5,879 nt of DNA, taken from assembly GCA_023390155.1 (NCBI GenBank), contig JAEWDJ010000245.1, positions 1-5,879 of the forward strand, in the 5' to 3' direction. This document shows positions 5,848-5,879 of this stretch, piece by piece (the first letter of the stretch is position 1; each line of letters starts with the position of its first letter). The notes beneath the pieces were generated by a model. It saw nothing but the letters and a program-made list of their open reading frames with translations, did no database searches and was not told the DNA's origin. This DNA comes from Actinomycetes bacterium. GTDB lineage: Bacteria; Actinomycetota; Actinomycetes; Actinomycetales; Microbacteriaceae. Both the position numbers and the translations under genes were made by a program.

Positions 5848-5879
5848 CCTCCGGCCCACGCGGCGACCGACGTGACGGG

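Noticed and set aside
5848..5879. Right-edge sequence after the small ORF
   Set aside because: Only 32 bp; no promoter, hairpin or start codon with a ribosome binding site is visible.

Overview
The window is uniformly GC-rich, with codons ending mostly in G or C, TANNNT-type -10 boxes and at least one apparently leaderless gene. This suggests a high-GC Gram-positive actinobacterium, perhaps a plant- or soil-associated Microbacteriaceae; the family is inferred from protein style, not a database match.

Layout. Positions 1-552 (minus) hold the N-terminal part of a cytoplasmic SGNH/GDSL hydrolase that runs off the left edge. Positions 553-690 hold its promoter region, with a LacI-type operator-like palindrome, and a terminator-like hairpin for the next gene. 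Positions 691-2694 (minus) encode a secreted right-handed parallel beta-helix protein of 667 aa. The short divergent region 2695-2742 carries a strong minus-strand promoter (TTGACG, 17 bp, TAGATT) and two more copies of the operator core. Positions 2743-3648 (plus) encode an alpha/beta hydrolase of the haloacetate-dehalogenase/epoxide-hydrolase type with an Asp nucleophile. Positions 3717-5636 (plus) encode a complete PAS-GAF-PHY bacteriophytochrome fused to a GGDEF domain. Positions 5725-5847 (plus) encode a very acidic 40-aa protein with a near-ideal ribosome binding site preceded by a strong hairpin.

How the parts fit. An identical 12-nt element, TAATCGATAATC, lies just upstream of both minus-strand genes, which are separated by a terminator-like hairpin. 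The secreted beta-helix protein and the SGNH esterase therefore look like two transcription units of one regulon, plausibly for plant polysaccharide use under a LacI-family repressor not in this window. The beta-helix protein would act outside the cell and the esterase inside. The divergent alpha/beta hydrolase may share the control region.

The phytochrome-diguanylate cyclase appears separately regulated and probably leaderless. It keeps the biliverdin-binding Cys, the main chromophore-pocket residues, the PHY tongue motif, an AGDEF active-site variant and an intact RxxD inhibitory site. It should make cyclic di-GMP in response to red/far-red light. No heme oxygenase or EAL phosphodiesterase is present here. 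No rRNA, tRNA, CRISPR array, transposon or phage gene is seen.
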